Source: DATCIH01 sp036507955 (lineage in GTDB: Bacteria; Bacillota; Clostridia; Clostridiales; Clostridiaceae). From it: DNA of 11,632 bases. Positions 1 through 7,650 of the stretch are shown here, piece by piece (the first letter of the stretch is position 1; the number at the start of each line of letters is the position of its first letter). Location: positions 1 to 11,632 of the forward strand of contig DATCIH010000051.1 of the NCBI GenBank assembly GCA_036507955.1, read 5' to 3'. The translations under genes and the position numbers were made by a program. The notes under the pieces are model-generated. The model searched no databases. It saw only the letters and a program-made list of their open reading frames with translations, and was not told where the DNA came from.

Positions 1-222
1 GGATATAAATCTATATTTTTTGGTTTAGCACACGAAGATTACACGCCAACCAATCAACCTGATCCAGAAACTGCTAAGGCAAAACTCTTAAAAGAAACAA
101 AACCAGGTATGATCTGTTTATTACATGCCTTATCAAAAACAAATGCTACTATACTTGATAGTCTTATTAAAGAATGGGAAAAGGAAGGGTATGAATTTAA
201 AACTTTAAACGACCTTCCATAA
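1..222 (+). CDS. Polysaccharide deacetylase, C-terminal fragment (PdaA/NodB-like)
   Basis: The open frame runs from the first base of the window to a TAA, giving the last 73 residues of a protein that starts upstream. The segment ILLH-like MICLLHALSKTNATILDSL, then the ending GYEFKTLNDLP, matches the C-terminal end of NodB-fold deacetylases, especially the PdaA type, where LLH-x-x-S-x-x-N is the last conserved motif. PdaA enzymes remove the acetyl group from N-acetylmuramic acid on the way to muramic delta-lactam in spore cortex; other family members deacetylate other glycans, so the substrate is inferred. The catalytic Asp/His/His motif lies outside the window. The gene ends about 30 bases before a strong hairpin shared with the convergent ABC genes. 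Confidence 0.72.
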   Translation, partial: GYKSIFFGLAHEDYTPTNQPDPETAKAKLLKETKPGMICLLHALSKTNATILDSLIKEWEKEGYEFKTLNDLP

Positions 223-251
223 TTAGTAAAGCCTTATGGTAAAATATAAAT

Positions 252-291
252 AATAAAGCTACTCCCAGTATCTTCTGAGGGTAGCTTTATT
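252..291. terminator. Bidirectional hairpin terminator
   Basis: An 11-bp perfect stem, AATAAAGCTAC (252-262) with GTAGCTTTATT (281-291), extends further inward around a one-base bulge. It lies between the convergent deacetylase and ABC permease genes and is flanked by A/T-rich tracts on both sides, so it can serve both strands. Confidence 0.75.
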
Positions 292-304
292 TATAATGCT
301 CAAA

Positions 305-1504
305 TTAAATTAATATATCTCTCTTTATAAACACATAATGAGCAATCAAGTAGCTTATAATTGTCCATGCAATAAGTACTATAATAATGAAACTGAGTGT
401 TGGATATGGAACTCCAAGCCTAGAGGCATAGTCTCCTGCTAAGGCAGCATCTACACTACCATATATGATAAAAAAGTAGGAGGTTACAATCTTAGTTGAA
501 TTGGAGATATTCTGTAAAATACTTACAGCTATTATGGTTACTATACTGATACTCATAGCAACCATGCTGCTTTTTACAACAGTTGATAACATGAAAACAA
601 AACTAACACAGGCTATAATAAAGAGTATCTGGAGTAATACCGCTTCTAGCAAAAATTTATACATTGGTATTATAAATGCAGTGTTTGCAATAGCAATTAT
701 ATCATGTCCTCCAGCTTGATTAATATGGGATAAATCATATCTAAATCTTTCACCAACAACAACGGGATAGTTCATATTCCCAAAGCCGGATAATAGTCCT
801 ACAACTACAAAAGCTATAATTTCTACAAAGCAGATAAGGAGAATAGATGATATAACTGCAGTTATATACTTTGATAATAAGACTTTAGCTCTTGAAACTG
901 GTTGTGCAAGTAAAAACTTAGCCGTAGCTGGTGTATATTCACCCGCTACCATATCTGAAGAAAAGATAGCTAACCCTACTGCTAAGAATACTGCTCCTAA
1001 GAGTTGAAATATTAATTTAATATAATTTACAGAATTAAATTTACTTTCATCTATAGGTTTTATATTGTTTGCTAGAAGATATTTATCAGTCTGTAACTGT
1101 TTATTAATTTGCCCTTTCTGGTTTACATCCATATTGGTATCATTGAGGTTTTGTTCTAAGCTTTGTATCTCAGTGTTTAAATTAGCTTTCCAATCAGAAT
1201 TTGTTACTCCAGGATCGTTTGTTAGACTATCCAATTGTACTTGCAGGCTTGCGATATTATCCTCATACATTTTTTTATCTGAATCGGAAATACCCACAAC
1301 TTTAATTCTTTGATTTAAATCTGAAATATTAGCTTGAAGCTGTTCCCTTTGAACTTTGGGATTATTATATCGTTCAACTTGTTTACTTTGAGTGTATAAT
1401 CCAAAGCCAATAAGTACTATGAGAGCTATAAAGGCGATTAAAGTAACCAAGGTTTTTTTCCTATGAATTAATTTTATTACTTCATTTTTTATAAGTGTAA
1501 TCAT
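305..1504 (-). CDS. ABC-2 type transporter permease
   Basis: A 399-residue integral membrane protein, likely the membrane partner of the ATPase encoded just upstream. Hydrophobic segments appear at about residues 18-38, 163-183, 213-238, 285-308, 314-333 and 370-392, the six-helix plan of ABC-2 exporter permeases. A long polar, coiled-coil-like loop (about 40-160) between helices 1 and 2 would face outside. The stretch after helix 2 (SSDMVAGEYTPATAKFLLAQPVSR, about 182-205) is the conserved elbow seen in BcrB/NosY-like permeases, where substrates include bacitracin, lantibiotics or other peptides. The ATG overlaps the ATPase stop by 4 bases (ATGA), with AAGGGGG about 9 bases upstream, so the two genes are translationally coupled. 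The substrate cannot be told from the sequence. Confidence 0.88.
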   Translation of the reverse strand: MITLIKNEVIKLIHRKKTLVTLIAFIALIVLIGFGLYTQSKQVERYNNPKVQREQLQANISDLNQRIKVVGISDSDKKMYEDNIASLQVQLDSLTNDPGVTNSDWKANLNTEIQSLEQNLNDTNMDVNQKGQINKQLQTDKYLLANNIKPIDESKFNSVNYIKLIFQLLGAVFLAVGLAIFSSDMVAGEYTPATAKFLLAQPVSRAKVLLSKYITAVISSILLICFVEIIAFVVVGLLSGFGNMNYPVVVGERFRYDLSHINQAGGHDIIAIANTAFIIPMYKFLLEAVLLQILFIIACVSFVFMLSTVVKSSMVAMSISIVTIIAVSILQNISNSTKIVTSYFFIIYGSVDAALAGDYASRLGVPYPTLSFIIIVLIAWTIISYLIAHYVFIKRDILI

Positions 1505-2415
1505 GCTCTTAATCCCCCTTCAACTAATTCCATATACCTTTCCTCTAGCTCAAGCTGCTTTTTAATGACCTCTTCAATATGTATTTTATTATCTACAAGA
1601 AGAAATATCAACTCAGGTATATGACCCTTTTCTATTTTAAAATTGATGGTATTACCCTTAAGGTTTATGCTACTAATAAAATTAAGGGATTTAATAATTT
1701 CAAGGCAACTTTCTTGTTCCTGTACCACTAAATTAACTATTTCAAAATCTTCTTTCTCACTATTTCCATTTACACTTTCTATTGACTTTATTATTCCTCC
1801 ATCAATAAAAGCTACCCTATCACATAATTGCTGTATCTCACCTAATATATGAGAGGAAATAAAGATAGAGGTTTGAGTTTCCTTTGCTGCTTTTCTAACA
1901 ATATCCCTAAAATCTAATATTCCAGATGGATCTAAACCATTTGTTGGCTCATCTAATATGAGTAATTTCGGTTTTGATAAAAGTGCTGCAGCAAGACCTA
2001 ATCTCTGTTTCATTCCAAGTGAATATTTCCTAAGGGTATCATTTATTCTATCCTTTAAGCCTACTAGTTCTACTATCTCATCCACATATGCCCTTGGAAC
2101 CTTTCTAATTCTCGCAATCTGCATAAGATTCTCGAGTCCAGAAAGATATGAATATAGTTCTGGATTTTCAACCACTGCCCCTACCTTTTCTAGCGCTAAT
2201 TCCCTCTGCTTCTTGATATCATAGCCCATTATACTTATGGTACCTTCATTTGCTGAAATCAAACCAACAAGCATTCTTATTGTAGTAGTTTTCCCAGCAC
2301 CGTTTGGTCCAAGAAATCCGAATATTTCCCCTTCCTTAACGGAAAAACTTATACCTTTTATTATCTCTCGTTTTCCAAGTTTTTTCTTCACATCCGTAAC
2401 TTCTAATACATTCAT
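1501..2415 (-). CDS. ABC transporter ATP-binding protein (BcrA/lantibiotic-export type)
   Basis: A 304-residue cytoplasmic ATPase that energises the adjacent permease. It has Walker A GPNGAGKTT (36-44), signature YSLGMKQR (131-138), Walker B LLILDEP (151-157) followed by TNGLDPSG, and the switch His in SSH (187-189). The C-terminal 90 residues form the variable tail typical of DrrA/BcrA-like exporters. An ATG 81 bases further upstream is in frame, but the start at 2415 is preferred: AGGAG lies 7 bases before it and the MNVLEVTDVKK beginning matches the family, whereas the longer N-terminus has no ribosome site. The family often exports antimicrobial peptides; no regulator or peptide gene is next to it here. 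Confidence 0.93.
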   Translation of the reverse strand: MNVLEVTDVKKKLGKREIIKGISFSVKEGEIFGFLGPNGAGKTTTIRMLVGLISANEGTISIMGYDIKKQRELALEKVGAVVENPELYSYLSGLENLMQIARIRKVPRAYVDEIVELVGLKDRINDTLRKYSLGMKQRLGLAAALLSKPKLLILDEPTNGLDPSGILDFRDIVRKAAKETQTSIFISSHILGEIQQLCDRVAFIDGGIIKSIESVNGNSEKEDFEIVNLVVQEQESCLEIIKSLNFISSINLKGNTINFKIEKGHIPELIFLLVDNKIHIEEVIKKQLELEERYMELVEGGLRA

Positions 2416-2457
2416 CCCAAAACTCCTTTTTATAAAAAATATAAATTTACATATATT

Positions 2458-2486
2458 CCTATAACACATACTACTATATATATCAA
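2458..2486 (-). promoter_or_regulatory. Possible promoter of the ABC operon
   Basis: On the minus strand TTGATA (2486-2481) is followed after 17 bases by TATAGG (2463-2458). The terminator at 2512-2540 separates the ABC genes from the upstream operon, so a promoter is expected in this 96-base gap. The -10 match is only fair. Confidence 0.35.
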
Positions 2487-2511
2487 AATTAAACAATTCA
2501 ATTAGAAATAA

Positions 2512-2540
2512 AAAAGCATCGCTTTAGTTTCAATGCTTTT
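2512..2540 (-). terminator. Rho-independent terminator of the cbiM-PocR/AraC-URO-D operon
   Basis: On the minus strand the stem AAAAGCAT/ATGCTTTT encloses a 13-base loop and is followed by a T-rich tract. It starts 18 bases after the stop of the URO-D family gene and separates it from the ABC operon. Confidence 0.75.
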
Positions 2541-2558
2541 CACTATTCTTATATTCTT

Positions 2559-3587
2559 TTAGGAATTCCTTAACCATTTCTCCTGGTTCATAAAGACATC
2601 CATAAGAGCAACCATATTTTCAGTGGGTACATCACCTGGTACTGCATGTGTAGGCCCAGCAATATAGCCCCCTCCCCTTCCCATGAATTTCATTATTTTC
2701 ATTGTTTCATTTTTTACTTCCTTTGGGGTCCCAAAGGGCAAAAGTCTTTGAGTACTGATTCCTCCCCAGAAGGTTAAATCTTTACCATATAGCCGTTTTA
2801 TTTCTTTAATATCATATATTTCAGGTTGAAAGGTCTGGTATACATTAAGCCCAATTTCAATAAGGTCAGGAAAGATCGCCTGTATATCTCCACAGGAGTG
2901 CTGGAGGACAAACTTCCCCGCCTTTCTTACCTTTTCGTACATCCTTGCCATTTGAGGTTTAATAAATTTTCTCCAAAGTTTAGGTCCCATTATAAGACCG
3001 GACTGTTGTCCCCAATCATCTCCAAAATAAAAAGCATCAATGTCATATTTAAGACCTATATCAATTATCTTCATATTAAAGTCACATATCTTATTCAGAA
3101 GTTCCTCTACAAATTCAGGCTCTAGTAGCATATCTGTGAGAAGATTTTCCATTCCTCTTAATGTCCAGGCTCTTTCAAACATTGAAAACCCCAAGGAGCA
3201 GGTCTTGAAGGTATCCTTTCCATTACACATCATTAGCTCAAGACCGTCATTCAGTATTTTCTCAGGTATTTCAGGAAAATTGTACTCTCCAAGTTCCGCC
3301 TCAGGAAGCATATAATTATCTATTACACCTATATCCTTATCTGCTCCATTCCTGTTCCATACAACTCCAAAGTCGTCGGTAAAATAACCAGGTCGATTAG
3401 TGTCCTCAGTAAAAATTCCAGAATAGTAAACACTTTCAATGTGATTTCCTATCTTACTTAAGAAATCCTGGTCCTTAAGATATTCAGCTACTTTTTCATA
3501 CTCTTGATTAGTACAGTCTATGTTATAAGGGATTATATCAGTATCTAAGTGGTTTATGGCAGCCCTTACCCTTTCACGTCTTGTCAT
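2559..3587 (-). CDS. URO-D family protein, probable corrinoid-linked methyltransferase
   Basis: A 342-residue protein of the uroporphyrinogen decarboxylase superfamily, the TIM-barrel group that also contains MtaA/MtbA/CmuA methyltransferases, which move methyl groups between a corrinoid protein and a thiol. The family core is visible: FYFGDDWGQQSGLIMGP (187-202), the His-x-Cys zinc motif H230-S-C232, FWGGIST (273-279) and the closing GGGYIAGPTH (305-314). The RPxWxMRQAGR start of true HemE is absent, so haem synthesis is unlikely. The usual third zinc ligand, a late Cys in MtaA-like enzymes, is replaced by a segment with His314. The start at 3587 is chosen because GGAGG lies 8 bases before it; upstream TTG and ATG codons are too close to that site. 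It is downstream of a PocR/AraC regulator and cbiM on the same strand. The substrate is unknown. Confidence 0.82.
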   Translation of the reverse strand: MTRRERVRAAINHLDTDIIPYNIDCTNQEYEKVAEYLKDQDFLSKIGNHIESVYYSGIFTEDTNRPGYFTDDFGVVWNRNGADKDIGVIDNYMLPEAELGEYNFPEIPEKILNDGLELMMCNGKDTFKTCSLGFSMFERAWTLRGMENLLTDMLLEPEFVEELLNKICDFNMKIIDIGLKYDIDAFYFGDDWGQQSGLIMGPKLWRKFIKPQMARMYEKVRKAGKFVLQHSCGDIQAIFPDLIEIGLNVYQTFQPEIYDIKEIKRLYGKDLTFWGGISTQRLLPFGTPKEVKNETMKIMKFMGRGGGYIAGPTHAVPGDVPTENMVALMDVFMNQEKWLRNS

Positions 3588-3687
3588 TTTCATATCCTCC
3601 AATCCGAATAAAAGTTAAACTATAATACTATTTTAAGTTCTAAAGGTGTCTATATAAATGGACAGGAATGAACAACCTAGCACTATA

Positions 3688-4521
3688 CTACCTTTTTCTA
3701 TATTCCATAGGAGATACTCCAACTAATTTTTTAAAGGCCCTGGAAAAATAATTGGGATCTGTAAAACCCAAACTTAAACAAATAGTTTTTGCTGATAAAT
3801 CACTATCCATTAACAGTACTTTCGCCTTCTCAACTCTAGCTTTTAAAATATACTCTGAGAGTGGAATCTTGAATTCAATCTTTAACAATCTGCTCAAGTA
3901 TGATTTGCTCATAGAGAATTCGGCGCTTAATTGGGAAATGGTTATGCCTTTTTCCAGATCTTCATCTATATAATTTATGATCTTTTCAATTATAGAAAAA
4001 TGTTTAACATTAACGATCCTAGACATATAGATATATCTGGAACTCATCTCCATTATATTGGCAGCAGCCTGAAGCTTTTCCTCTTCCATACCAGATAGCA
4101 GAAAGAAAGCTTTCTTCAACGCAACAAGGTCTGTTTTGTATACTCTGCATTTACTTAACACTGTCCTCCACAACTCCTCCGTGGGAGGTGAATTAAGAAC
4201 TTGACCAAACATCATATATCCAAGAATTTCCGAGTTAATTATGATCGGACTAATAGCTTCTGTAAGTCCAGCATGGCATTGATATAGATAGAGCCCTCTC
4301 TTTTCTTTAGCTCGGATACAAGCCTCAATGTCACACCTTTTGCACCTATCATCCTCCTCTGGATCATTCCTAAGAATCGAACAAAATAAAGCCATGTCCT
4401 TTTGGTATGCGACTGTCTGCTTTCCAACTATACTAAAAAAAGCTATCCTTATCCCAGTAAGGGTGTTGAAGTCCTTTATAAGTTTTTCTAAGCTTTCTCT
4501 ATCTATACTTAATCCAAACAT
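3688..4521 (-). CDS. AraC-family regulator with N-terminal PocR sensory domain
   Basis: A 277-residue transcription regulator. Residues about 5-165 match the PocR ligand-binding domain: the Cys-rich run C47, C60-x-x-C63, C68, then YQCHAGLTEAISPI (80-93) and GYMMFGQ. Residues about 175-277 are an AraC double helix-turn-helix with the second-helix signature CLSLGFTDPNYFSRAFKKLVGVSPMEYR (248-275). PocR itself activates the B12-dependent propanediol regulon in enteric bacteria; in anaerobes this domain occurs in regulators near corrinoid-dependent methyltransferase genes. The start has AAGGAG 7 bases upstream. Only 39 bases separate it from cbiM and about 100 from the URO-D gene, all on one strand, so it probably controls this operon in answer to a small molecule. 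The inducer is unknown. Confidence 0.88.
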   Translation of the reverse strand: MFGLSIDRESLEKLIKDFNTLTGIRIAFFSIVGKQTVAYQKDMALFCSILRNDPEEDDRCKRCDIEACIRAKEKRGLYLYQCHAGLTEAISPIIINSEILGYMMFGQVLNSPPTEELWRTVLSKCRVYKTDLVALKKAFFLLSGMEEEKLQAAANIMEMSSRYIYMSRIVNVKHFSIIEKIINYIDEDLEKGITISQLSAEFSMSKSYLSRLLKIEFKIPLSEYILKARVEKAKVLLMDSDLSAKTICLSLGFTDPNYFSRAFKKLVGVSPMEYRKR

Positions 4522-4560
4522 GCTTCCTCTCCTTCAAAGGTTTAAACTCATGAAATATAC

Positions 4561-5553
4561 TTATTTACTATCCTCTTTATTTCTTCTACTATTAATAAGT
4601 TTAAACAATATTAACAATATTGAAACTCCTACTACAGCAGACAGTATATATCCTATAACCTTTGGCACCCCATTAATTGCATAATCCAGCATCAAGGCTT
4701 TAAAACTAAAATTGTTTTTCATTCCCTTAGGCACAAAACCTAAGGCCTTACCCCCGGAAGTTGCAGAGCTTATTTTACCTATTTTCGACTCACCCCAAGC
4801 TGTTCCAGCTGCAAGAAGACCAAGTGGTGATAAGCAAATCATTGCAAAAATCAAAGCATAAATCCGATTCATCTTTGTTTTAGAGCCTTCATAAATAGTC
4901 CCTGGAGAAACCTTTTTTATAAATCCATAAACTCCAGTAGTTATAGCCGCTTCTAAAACCCCTGCCACTAGAAGGTGAGGTATTAACATAGCCGGAATTG
5001 ATACAGATAATGGGTATGGACAATATAGAGGCATGCCAGTAGCATCTTTAAATAACAAAGGTTGAATTCCAAACTCAAGGGCTGCAAAAAATGCCCCAAT
5101 ATTTATTGCAATATATGAACCAATAAGAATTGCAACATATTCTCCTTTTTCTGTTTTTATTCTACTTTTAATGAAACGGTAAATATAATACCCTGCAAAG
5201 GGTATTATAAATGCCATATTAAAAGAGTTTGCTCCGAAGGCTAATATACCCCCATCACCAAATAAAAGTGCTTGTATTAAGAGTGCAATGGTTACGGAAA
5301 TGCAAGCTGCCCATGGCCCTAAAAGTAGGGCTATCAAGGTTGCTCCTACAGCATGTCCTGTTGATCCTCCAGGAAGTGGGATATTAAACATCATCACCAT
5401 AAAAGAAAAGGCTGCTCCAATCCCCAGAAGTGGCATTTTCTTTTTAGTTAATTCTTTTTTTACTTTTTTTACTGCAATTGTCCAAATTGGAAGCATCACT
5501 GCCCCCATGACAATGCAAGTTTGTGGACTCAAATAATTGTCTGGAATATGCAT
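4561..5553 (-). CDS. cbiM: CbiM/NikM-type cobalt/nickel ECF transporter component with fused C-terminal domain
   Basis: A 330-residue membrane protein that binds and imports Co2+ or Ni2+ as the substrate-specific part of an ECF transporter. It begins MHIPD, the hallmark N-terminus whose amine and His2 bind metal, and has His67 in PGGSTGHAVG, equivalent to the third ligand of NikM2; FGDGG (99-103) and GANSFNMA (108-115) are also conserved. After about residue 225 comes an extra part with two helices (231-252, 300-320) and the LGLLAAGTAWGE segment, as in CbiN/NikN-like (PDGLE) extensions. No CbiQ or CbiO gene is in the window, so the energising module must be elsewhere. Cobalt is favoured over nickel only because of the methyltransferase-type neighbour. 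The ribosome site AGGGGG is 7 bases before the start, inside a possible hairpin. Confidence 0.93.
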   Translation of the reverse strand: MHIPDNYLSPQTCIVMGAVMLPIWTIAVKKVKKELTKKKMPLLGIGAAFSFMVMMFNIPLPGGSTGHAVGATLIALLLGPWAACISVTIALLIQALLFGDGGILAFGANSFNMAFIIPFAGYYIYRFIKSRIKTEKGEYVAILIGSYIAINIGAFFAALEFGIQPLLFKDATGMPLYCPYPLSVSIPAMLIPHLLVAGVLEAAITTGVYGFIKKVSPGTIYEGSKTKMNRIYALIFAMICLSPLGLLAAGTAWGESKIGKISSATSGGKALGFVPKGMKNNFSFKALMLDYAINGVPKVIGYILSAVVGVSILLILFKLINSRRNKEDSK

Positions 5554-5560
5554 AATTAAA

Positions 5561-5679
5561 CCCCCTGGAAAATAAAACCAGAAAAACTGAAAACCGTATC
5601 ATGGCGTTCAACCTTCCTGGTTGCTTTTAAAAAATTTCAATAACTTTAATGCTAGTGAACCTTCATGATTCACATTAAA
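5561..5679 (-). promoter_or_regulatory. Structured 5' leader of cbiM, candidate translational switch
   Basis: The transcript from the promoter at 5690-5718 has a leader of about 130 nt. Minus-strand hairpins seen: (i) TTTAAT/ATTAAA plus GTGAA/TTCAC (5645-5650 with 5674-5679; 5655-5659 with 5669-5673), with a 4-base bulge; (ii) CAACC-AGGAA-GGTTG (5609-5623); (iii) CUGG (5578-5581) with CCAG (5565-5568), extendable by U-G pairs into the ribosome site. An alternative pairing of AACCAG (5617-5622) with CUGGUU (5576-5581) excludes both (ii) and (iii). No cobalamin-box or NiCo riboswitch consensus is visible. Function is inferred from pairing only. Confidence 0.4.
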
Positions 5680-5689
5680 TCTATTTATA

Positions 5690-5718
5690 ATTTTAATATA
5701 TATTAGATACCCTGTCAA
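5690..5718 (-). promoter_or_regulatory. Promoter of cbiM operon
   Basis: On the minus strand a perfect TTGACA (5718-5713) is followed after 17 bases by TAAAAT (5695-5690). Transcription would start near 5683, giving the leader described for 5561-5679. Confidence 0.75.
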
Positions 5719-5748
5719 TAAAACCACTTCTTTTAATATCGCACTTTT

Positions 5749-5782
5749 TCTTTATAAAATCTACACATCTTTTTAATATAAT
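5749..5782 (+). promoter_or_regulatory. Direct-repeat promoter of the HMA/DsbD_2/cupredoxin gene (site C)
   Basis: TCTTTAT (5749-5755), four bases, TCTACAC (5760-5766), ten bases, then a perfect TATAAT (5777-5782). There is no -35 consensus (ATAAAA stands at that position). The same layout precedes the genes starting at 8814 and 10173. The repeats would cover about -40 to -23, where response regulators that replace the -35 box bind. Transcription would start about 52 bases before the ATG. Confidence 0.6.
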
Positions 5783-5840
5783 TTAGATATTGGATTGGTA
5801 ATTAAAGATCTTATGTAAGAAGAATATTGGGAGGTCTGGA

Positions 5841-7634
5841 ATGAGTATAAAAAAAGAAAAAATAAAGGTTTTTGATATGACCTGTACATCTTGCGAAGCA
5901 AGAGTTGAGAGAGCTATCAAAAAAATAGAAGGCGTTAGTTTCGCCAAGGCAAGCTTTAGTGAGCAGTGTGTTTTAGTGGAATATAATAATGAAGTTTGTG
6001 ATTTAGAGGATATTAAGGCTTCAATTAAGAAAGCAGGTTACAGCACCGAGAGTAAAAACACCTATAAGATTGTTGGTATAGCCATAATTGCTCTAGCTAT
6101 AATTTACATAGGAAACACTGCCACAGGAGTGGATATGAACTCAAGGCTCACCGGAGCTACCTACTTTGTATTATTCTTTGTAGGAATACTAACTTCAATT
6201 CATTGTGTTGGCATGTGCGGCGGCATTATGCTCTCCCAAAGTATCAATAAAGAAGGTACGAACAAATTTGATTCAATAAAACCCGCTATCTTATATAATC
6301 TAGGCCGAGTTCTAGCCTACACTATACTAGGAGGACTAGTAGGTGCTTTAGGCTCATTATTTACATTATCTTTAACATTAAAGTCAGGTATGCAAATATT
6401 TGCTGGTGTATTTATGATAATAATGGGACTTAACATGAGTGGCTTTGGACTTTTTAGAAAAATAAATCTTAAACTTCCTTGGTCTGCCTGCACTGTGAAA
6501 AAGAAGCCAAAAACTCCTTTTTTAGTTGGAATGCTTAACGGACTAATGCCTTGTGGCCCACTTCAAACTATGCAGCTTTATGCCTTAGGTACAGGAAGTG
6601 CTTTCAAGGGTGCTTTATCCATGTTTCTATTTGCACTTGGTACTGTTCCTTTAATGTTAACCTTTGGTGCACTATCAGGTCTATTAAGTAAAAATAACAC
6701 AAAAACCATATTGAAATTTAGTGGAATACTTGTCGTAGTATTAGGAATTATTATGGGGAGCAGAGGTCTTGCTCTTGCTGGTGTTAATATCCCTAGTATA
6801 TCTTTAAATGGTAAAGGTATAGTTACAAATTTATCCTCCGCCCCTGCTGCAGCAAAGCCAACTATTGAAAATGGAGTACAAATAATTAAAATGACTGCAG
6901 ACGGCAATGGATATACTCCAAATGGTTTATATGTACAAAAAAACATACCTGTTAAATGGATAATTGATGGTAAGTCAATAAATTCCTGTAATGGAACCAT
7001 AGTTATCCCCTCCTTGAATAAACAAGTAAATTTAAAAAGTGGAGAAAATATAATTGAATTCACCCCAAAAGATAAGGATATTTCTTTTAGTTGCGGTATG
7101 GGCATGATAAGAGGAGTGATCAAAGTAGTTGATAATATTGAAACAGTTGATACATCAAAGCCAGACCCCTCAATTCCAGCCCCAAGCAGTGGAATGGCTT
7201 GTTGTACAGGGGGTACAGGGACAACGACCCAAACTACCAGCATATATGGCAGCGATATTACAAAGGTACTAACCAGTAGATTAATCCATAAAGCGGTAGT
7301 AGCCGGTAATATTCAAAGCATTAAAATAGCAGGTAAAGGATATGAGTTTGAGCCTTTAATTACAGTTTTAAATAATGGAATCAAAGCAAAGCTTAGTGTA
7401 GATCTAAGTAAATTTGACACACCTGAAGGTACCTATACAGTAGTTAACCTTGGTAGCCAAGAAACTCAGGCTTCCTTCCAAGGTAAAAAAGGAACTGTAA
7501 ATGTAGATTTAACATTAACCAAAAGTGATGGTTATGGGATTTATAAAGATGGTAATATTCTAGCAGTAATCGAAGTGGTGGACGATATTAATAAAGCTGA
7601 TTTAGAAGCAATACGTTTAAAATATTTAGGTTAA
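5841..7634 (+). CDS. HMA domain - DsbD_2/TauE-like membrane core - cupredoxin fusion, probable copper-handling protein
   Basis: A 597-residue membrane protein with four parts. Residues 5-70 are a heavy-metal-associated domain with M13-T-C15-T-S-C18. After a helix (76-92), residues 105-315 form a DsbD_2/sulfite-exporter-like core with HCVGMCGG (121-128) and MPCGP (236-240) in its helices. Residues about 340-432 are a cupredoxin domain with C383 and the ending FSCGMGMIRG (416-425), likely Cu ligands. A Ser/Pro linker with CC (454-455) leads to a C-terminal domain (about 470-597) that I cannot assign. Family proteins of this layout are linked to copper transport or delivery and thiol redox; the substrate here is inferred. 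GGGAGG lies 6 bases before the ATG. The gene is divergent from cbiM and followed by a strong terminator. Its promoter shares a motif with two other genes in the window. Confidence 0.87.
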   Translation: MSIKKEKIKVFDMTCTSCEARVERAIKKIEGVSFAKASFSEQCVLVEYNNEVCDLEDIKASIKKAGYSTESKNTYKIVGIAIIALAIIYIGNTATGVDMNSRLTGATYFVLFFVGILTSIHCVGMCGGIMLSQSINKEGTNKFDSIKPAILYNLGRVLAYTILGGLVGALGSLFTLSLTLKSGMQIFAGVFMIIMGLNMSGFGLFRKINLKLPWSACTVKKKPKTPFLVGMLNGLMPCGPLQTMQLYALGTGSAFKGALSMFLFALGTVPLMLTFGALSGLLSKNNTKTILKFSGILVVVLGIIMGSRGLALAGVNIPSISLNGKGIVTNLSSAPAAAKPTIENGVQIIKMTADGNGYTPNGLYVQKNIPVKWIIDGKSINSCNGTIVIPSLNKQVNLKSGENIIEFTPKDKDISFSCGMGMIRGVIKVVDNIETVDTSKPDPSIPAPSSGMACCTGGTGTTTQTTSIYGSDITKVLTSRLIHKAVVAGNIQSIKIAGKGYEFEPLITVLNNGIKAKLSVDLSKFDTPEGTYTVVNLGSQETQASFQGKKGTVNVDLTLTKSDGYGIYKDGNILAVIEVVDDINKADLEAIRLKYLG

Positions 7635-7650
7635 TAAATTGTAAAGTTAA

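Noticed and set aside
2416..2496. A 27-residue N-terminal extension of the ABC ATPase
   Set aside because: No ribosome site before the upstream ATG, whereas AGGAG stands 7 bases before the start at 2415, where the conserved family N-terminus begins.
4328..4684. A 118-codon open frame on the plus strand across the AraC/cbiM junction
   Set aside because: It overlaps two clear genes on the other strand and has no recognisable domain or ribosome site.
5554..5700. Canonical cobalamin riboswitch upstream of cbiM
   Set aside because: Neither the GCCACTG element nor a convincing B12-box is present in the leader; only an unassigned set of hairpins could be supported.
6578..7243. A 221-codon open frame on the minus strand opposite the HMA/DsbD_2/cupredoxin gene
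   Set aside because: It lies fully inside a well-supported gene, has no ribosome site and shows no family motif; its Pro/Leu/Ile-rich composition is the complement of Gly/Asn/Lys codons.
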